NCBI GenBank assembly: GCA_037974665.1
Contig: CM075765.1
Coordinates: forward strand, 14,937,501 to 15,001,500
Direction of reading: 5' to 3'
DNA length: 64,000 nt
Source of the DNA: Ehretia macrophylla
Taxonomy: Eukaryota; Streptophyta; Magnoliopsida; Boraginales; Ehretiaceae
A program made the position numbers and the translations under genes. Of this stretch, positions 61,953-64,000 are shown one piece after another (positions within the stretch are counted from its first letter, which is position 1; each line of letters begins with the position of its first letter). The notes under the pieces are model-generated. The model did no database searches. It was not told where the DNA came from and was given only the letters and a program-made list of their open reading frames with translations.

Positions 61953-62598
61953 GACCTAGAATCTTAATGACTTTACTCAATAGGAAAAAAGAACTTGCCT
62001 AATCAACATCATTGATCAAATATAATTAGCAAAAAGAAAATCACTGAAATATGTACTAAAAATATATAATAATTTGCAAGAGAAGCCCAAAATTTTTCCA
62101 AATTTATTATCTAATTACGTAAAGTTACATACAACTCAAAAATGGATTCGACTCTTTCTCGAATCATTGAGAATACAACCATGTTTTTCTATGTTTGTCC
62201 TTAGCTTTTAATCTTATTCGACACCTTAATTAGTAGACCAACCTTTCTTCCATTCTTGTATGCGTGAAAGCTTCTAAATTCGACCTAGAATCGTATTGAC
62301 TTTTACTCAATAGGAAAAAAGAACTTGCCTAATCAAAATCACTTAAATATAGTTAGCAAAAAGAAAATCACTAAAGAATGTAATAAAACTATATGATAAT
62401 TTGCAAGAGAAGGCGAAAACTTTTTCCAAATTTATCATCGTAAAATTACATACAACTGAAAAGTGGATCCGACTCTTTCCTAGACGTTTTAAGGAATACA
62501 ACCATGTTTTTCTATGTTTGTCCTTAGCTTTTAATCTTATTCGACACCGTAATCAGTAGACCAGCCTTTCTTCCATTCTTGGATGCGTAAAAGCTTCT
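61953..62598. repeat. 329 bp tandem duplication overlapping a gene 3' end
   Basis: Unit 1 (61953-62281) and unit 2 (62282-62598) align along their length, sharing ACTCAATAGGAAAAAAGAAC, AACCATGTTTTTCTATGTTT and TCCTTAGCTTTTAATCTTAT. Unit 2 includes the last 14 codons and stop of the minus-strand gene at 62553-62990. Unit 1 therefore carries an extra copy of that C-terminus (EAFTHTRMEERLVY then TAA) plus the 3' flank. Divergence is modest. Confidence 0.88.
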
Positions 62599-62990
62599 TT
62601 TCTTCGCTTACCTGTAGACTTGAGCAACTTAGACCAAAACCCTTCTTTCTTCTTCCCATGCACACCATCTCTACCTCGATTTCTTGCAGCAAAAGCTATG
62701 GATCTGCTCTTTATCAACCCAATGGAGCCATTTTTAATCAAAGAAAACGAACTCAAAACATCTGAAGCAGTTCGATGATGGCCACGACGGGATGGAGACA
62801 TGTGAGTAGAAGAAGAAGAAGCAGAAGAGTAGCAGCCAGGTGAGGAAGCATTAGAATATGTTGAAGAAACCACCATTGATGGACCTGAGAGCATTGAGAG
62901 TCTTTCCCTTAAACAACATGAGCAAACCCCTGGGTGTTGCTTGTGGTTTGGATGCTTCATGCACACTACTTCGGGTTCAGACCATGCCAT
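62553..62990 (-). CDS. small Cys/His- and Ser-rich plant protein, unknown function
   Basis: Single-exon gene of 145 aa starting MAWSEPEVVCMKHPNHKQ and ending KEAFTHPRMEERLVY. The N-terminus has C-x-K-H-P-x-H-x-x-H-P-G-V-C-x-x-C-L-R-E-R-L (residues 10-31), a pattern like the N-terminal CxHP...GxCxxCLxERL of OCTOPUS/DUF740 proteins and of small plant proteins that keep only this part. A Ser-rich stretch follows (about 38-66, including YSSASSSSTHMSPSRRGHH), then a basic segment FWSKLLKSTGKRRKEAF (about 118-134). There is no signal peptide or membrane segment, so a cytosolic, membrane-edge or nuclear location is all that could be guessed. No function can be assigned. Its last 14 codons lie in a tandem duplication. 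Confidence 0.8.
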   Translation of the reverse strand: MAWSEPEVVCMKHPNHKQHPGVCSCCLRERLSMLSGPSMVVSSTYSNASSPGCYSSASSSSTHMSPSRRGHHRTASDVLSSFSLIKNGSIGLIKSRSIAFAARNRGRDGVHGKKKEGFWSKLLKSTGKRRKEAFTHPRMEERLVY

Positions 62991-63077
62991 TCTGAAGAGT
63001 GAAGACTATTTCTAATGGAGTTCTAAAGTTCTTTGCTTGTGATTATGCTATTGCAATTATTTGCCCTGCAAACACCC

Positions 63078-63090
63078 TTAAATATAAACC
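63078..63090 (-). promoter_or_regulatory. TATA box of the small Cys/Ser-rich gene
   Basis: The minus strand reads GGTTTATATTTAAG about 90 bp upstream of the start codon at 62990, a suitable place for a TATA box with transcription starting near 63050. Inferred from sequence and position only. Confidence 0.4.
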
Positions 63091-63571
63091 TTTAACGAAA
63101 ATCACGCAAGGGTAAATTAATCACTGAAGATCTCTAGAAAGTCCGTTTATAAAATTTATGATTGATTGACATGAATATATATAGATAGGTTCAACACGTG
63201 TATTCAAGTTTCCAAGAAGGCTCCTTGGCTCGCTAAAAACGACTCATTTTGACTACTTCAGGTATAGCACAATTCGTGTGGAAACAGAGGTCGGTTACGT
63301 GTTTGGTTAAGTAGGGACCCTTGTGAAACCATTTCATGAAAGCCAAAACGTTAGAACATATTGGAAGAAATTCTGACCCCTAATCAGAATGATTTGTGGG
63401 TTCTTAGGAGAGACTCTCTCCGTGTCTGATTAGTTAGTTGGTGAAAGGGTAAAAATCATTTTAGTCTTTAAAATTTGTTTTAAAGACTAAATTAATTTCT
63501 CAGGTTTATAAAAAGATTAAATTGGTCCCTCTAATTAATTTTTGTTAGTCAAATGTTTATAGTCAAAGGAT

Positions 63572-64000
63572 TGACCGAGTTAAAAGACCATTATATTCTT
63601 AGACAATATAAATTATAAAAAAAATTACAATAAAAGTTTAAATCAGTCTAAAAAAACATAATTCACATCATTTGTATAGGAAAAAAAAATTAAAAAATAT
63701 AAGTTTAAACATAAACAAATTAAATTTAGTAATATATCGTTAAAAAATAAATAATTATCATCGACATAATTAACAGCGAGGGTACCGGCTAGAGAAGAGG
63801 ATGAATCATGATTGTTCATTTTTTAACGATATATTACTAACTTTAATTTGTTTATGTTTGAATTGATATTTTTTATTTTTTATTTTTTTTCCTATTCTAA
63901 TTATGTGAATTATGTTTTTTTAGACTGATTTAGACTTTTATTGTAATTTTCTTTTATAATATATGTTGTCTAAGGATATAATAGTCTTTTAACTCGGTCA
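63572..64000. mobile_element. fold-back repeat running to window edge
   Basis: The left arm starting TGACCGAGTTAAAAGAC (63572) pairs with the right arm ending in its complement at 64000. The arms are about 185 bp with mismatches, and the roughly 55 bp spacer (near 63760-63812) includes GGGTACCGGCTAGAG. The outer sequence from about 63445 (AGGGTAAAAATCATTTTAGT) probably also belongs to the element, whose right terminus would lie beyond the window. A MITE is likely, but without both ends the superfamily is open. Confidence 0.65.

Overview
The window reads as nuclear DNA of a flowering plant, most likely a dicot. It is AT-rich. Its genes are split by many GT-AG introns and encode plant-type proteins (intron-bearing replacement histone H3.3, an LMBD2-type membrane protein, a DUF3550/SCAI protein). 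The spaces between genes are full of plant-type transposable elements: Ty1/Copia, long-LTR elements, a CACTA element, a Helitron terminus, MITEs, tRNA-derived SINEs and LINE tails. No prokaryotic operon, CRISPR array or rRNA was seen.

Layout. 1-3.3 kb: intergenic DNA with two LINE-like remnants and an orphan terminal-exon-like fragment. 3.9-5.6 kb (minus): histone H3.3 with four coding exons, a leader intron and a histone-type promoter. 5.6-8.1 kb: three fold-back MITEs. 9.0-13.1 kb (minus): a complete nine-exon SCAI-like (DUF3550/UPF0682) gene of 601 codons that needs one GC-AG intron. 13.1-24.1 kb: gene-free repeats (Emigrant-like and Tourist-like MITEs, a segmental duplication carrying a SINE, an LTR fragment). 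24.1-33.3 kb: a CACTA element with CGA target duplications. It encloses a Helitron-like 3' end, pieces of a tetraspanin gene and of a CIPK kinase gene, and two LTRs. 34.3-39.2 kb (minus): a decayed Copia element whose reverse transcriptase is split by a 2.1 kb solo LTR.

40.6-60.2 kb (plus): a fourteen-exon LMBD2-type gene (728 aa). Its intron 7 contains a complete but inactivated 5.1 kb Copia element at 50.6-55.7 kb. 60.2-62.5 kb: intergenic DNA with a short SINE. 62.55-62.99 kb (minus): a single-exon gene for a small Cys/His- and Ser-rich protein, whose 3' end lies in a 329 bp tandem duplication. The last 430 bp are a fold-back repeat reaching the window edge.

The four cellular genes have unrelated jobs (chromatin, transcription regulation or signalling, membrane protein, unknown), so no shared pathway is implied. 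The most notable structure is the nested 24-33 kb block, which looks like a gene-fragment-capturing transposon. Exon coordinates were derived by hand from splice signals, reading-frame phase and family resemblance; no alignments or searches were run.
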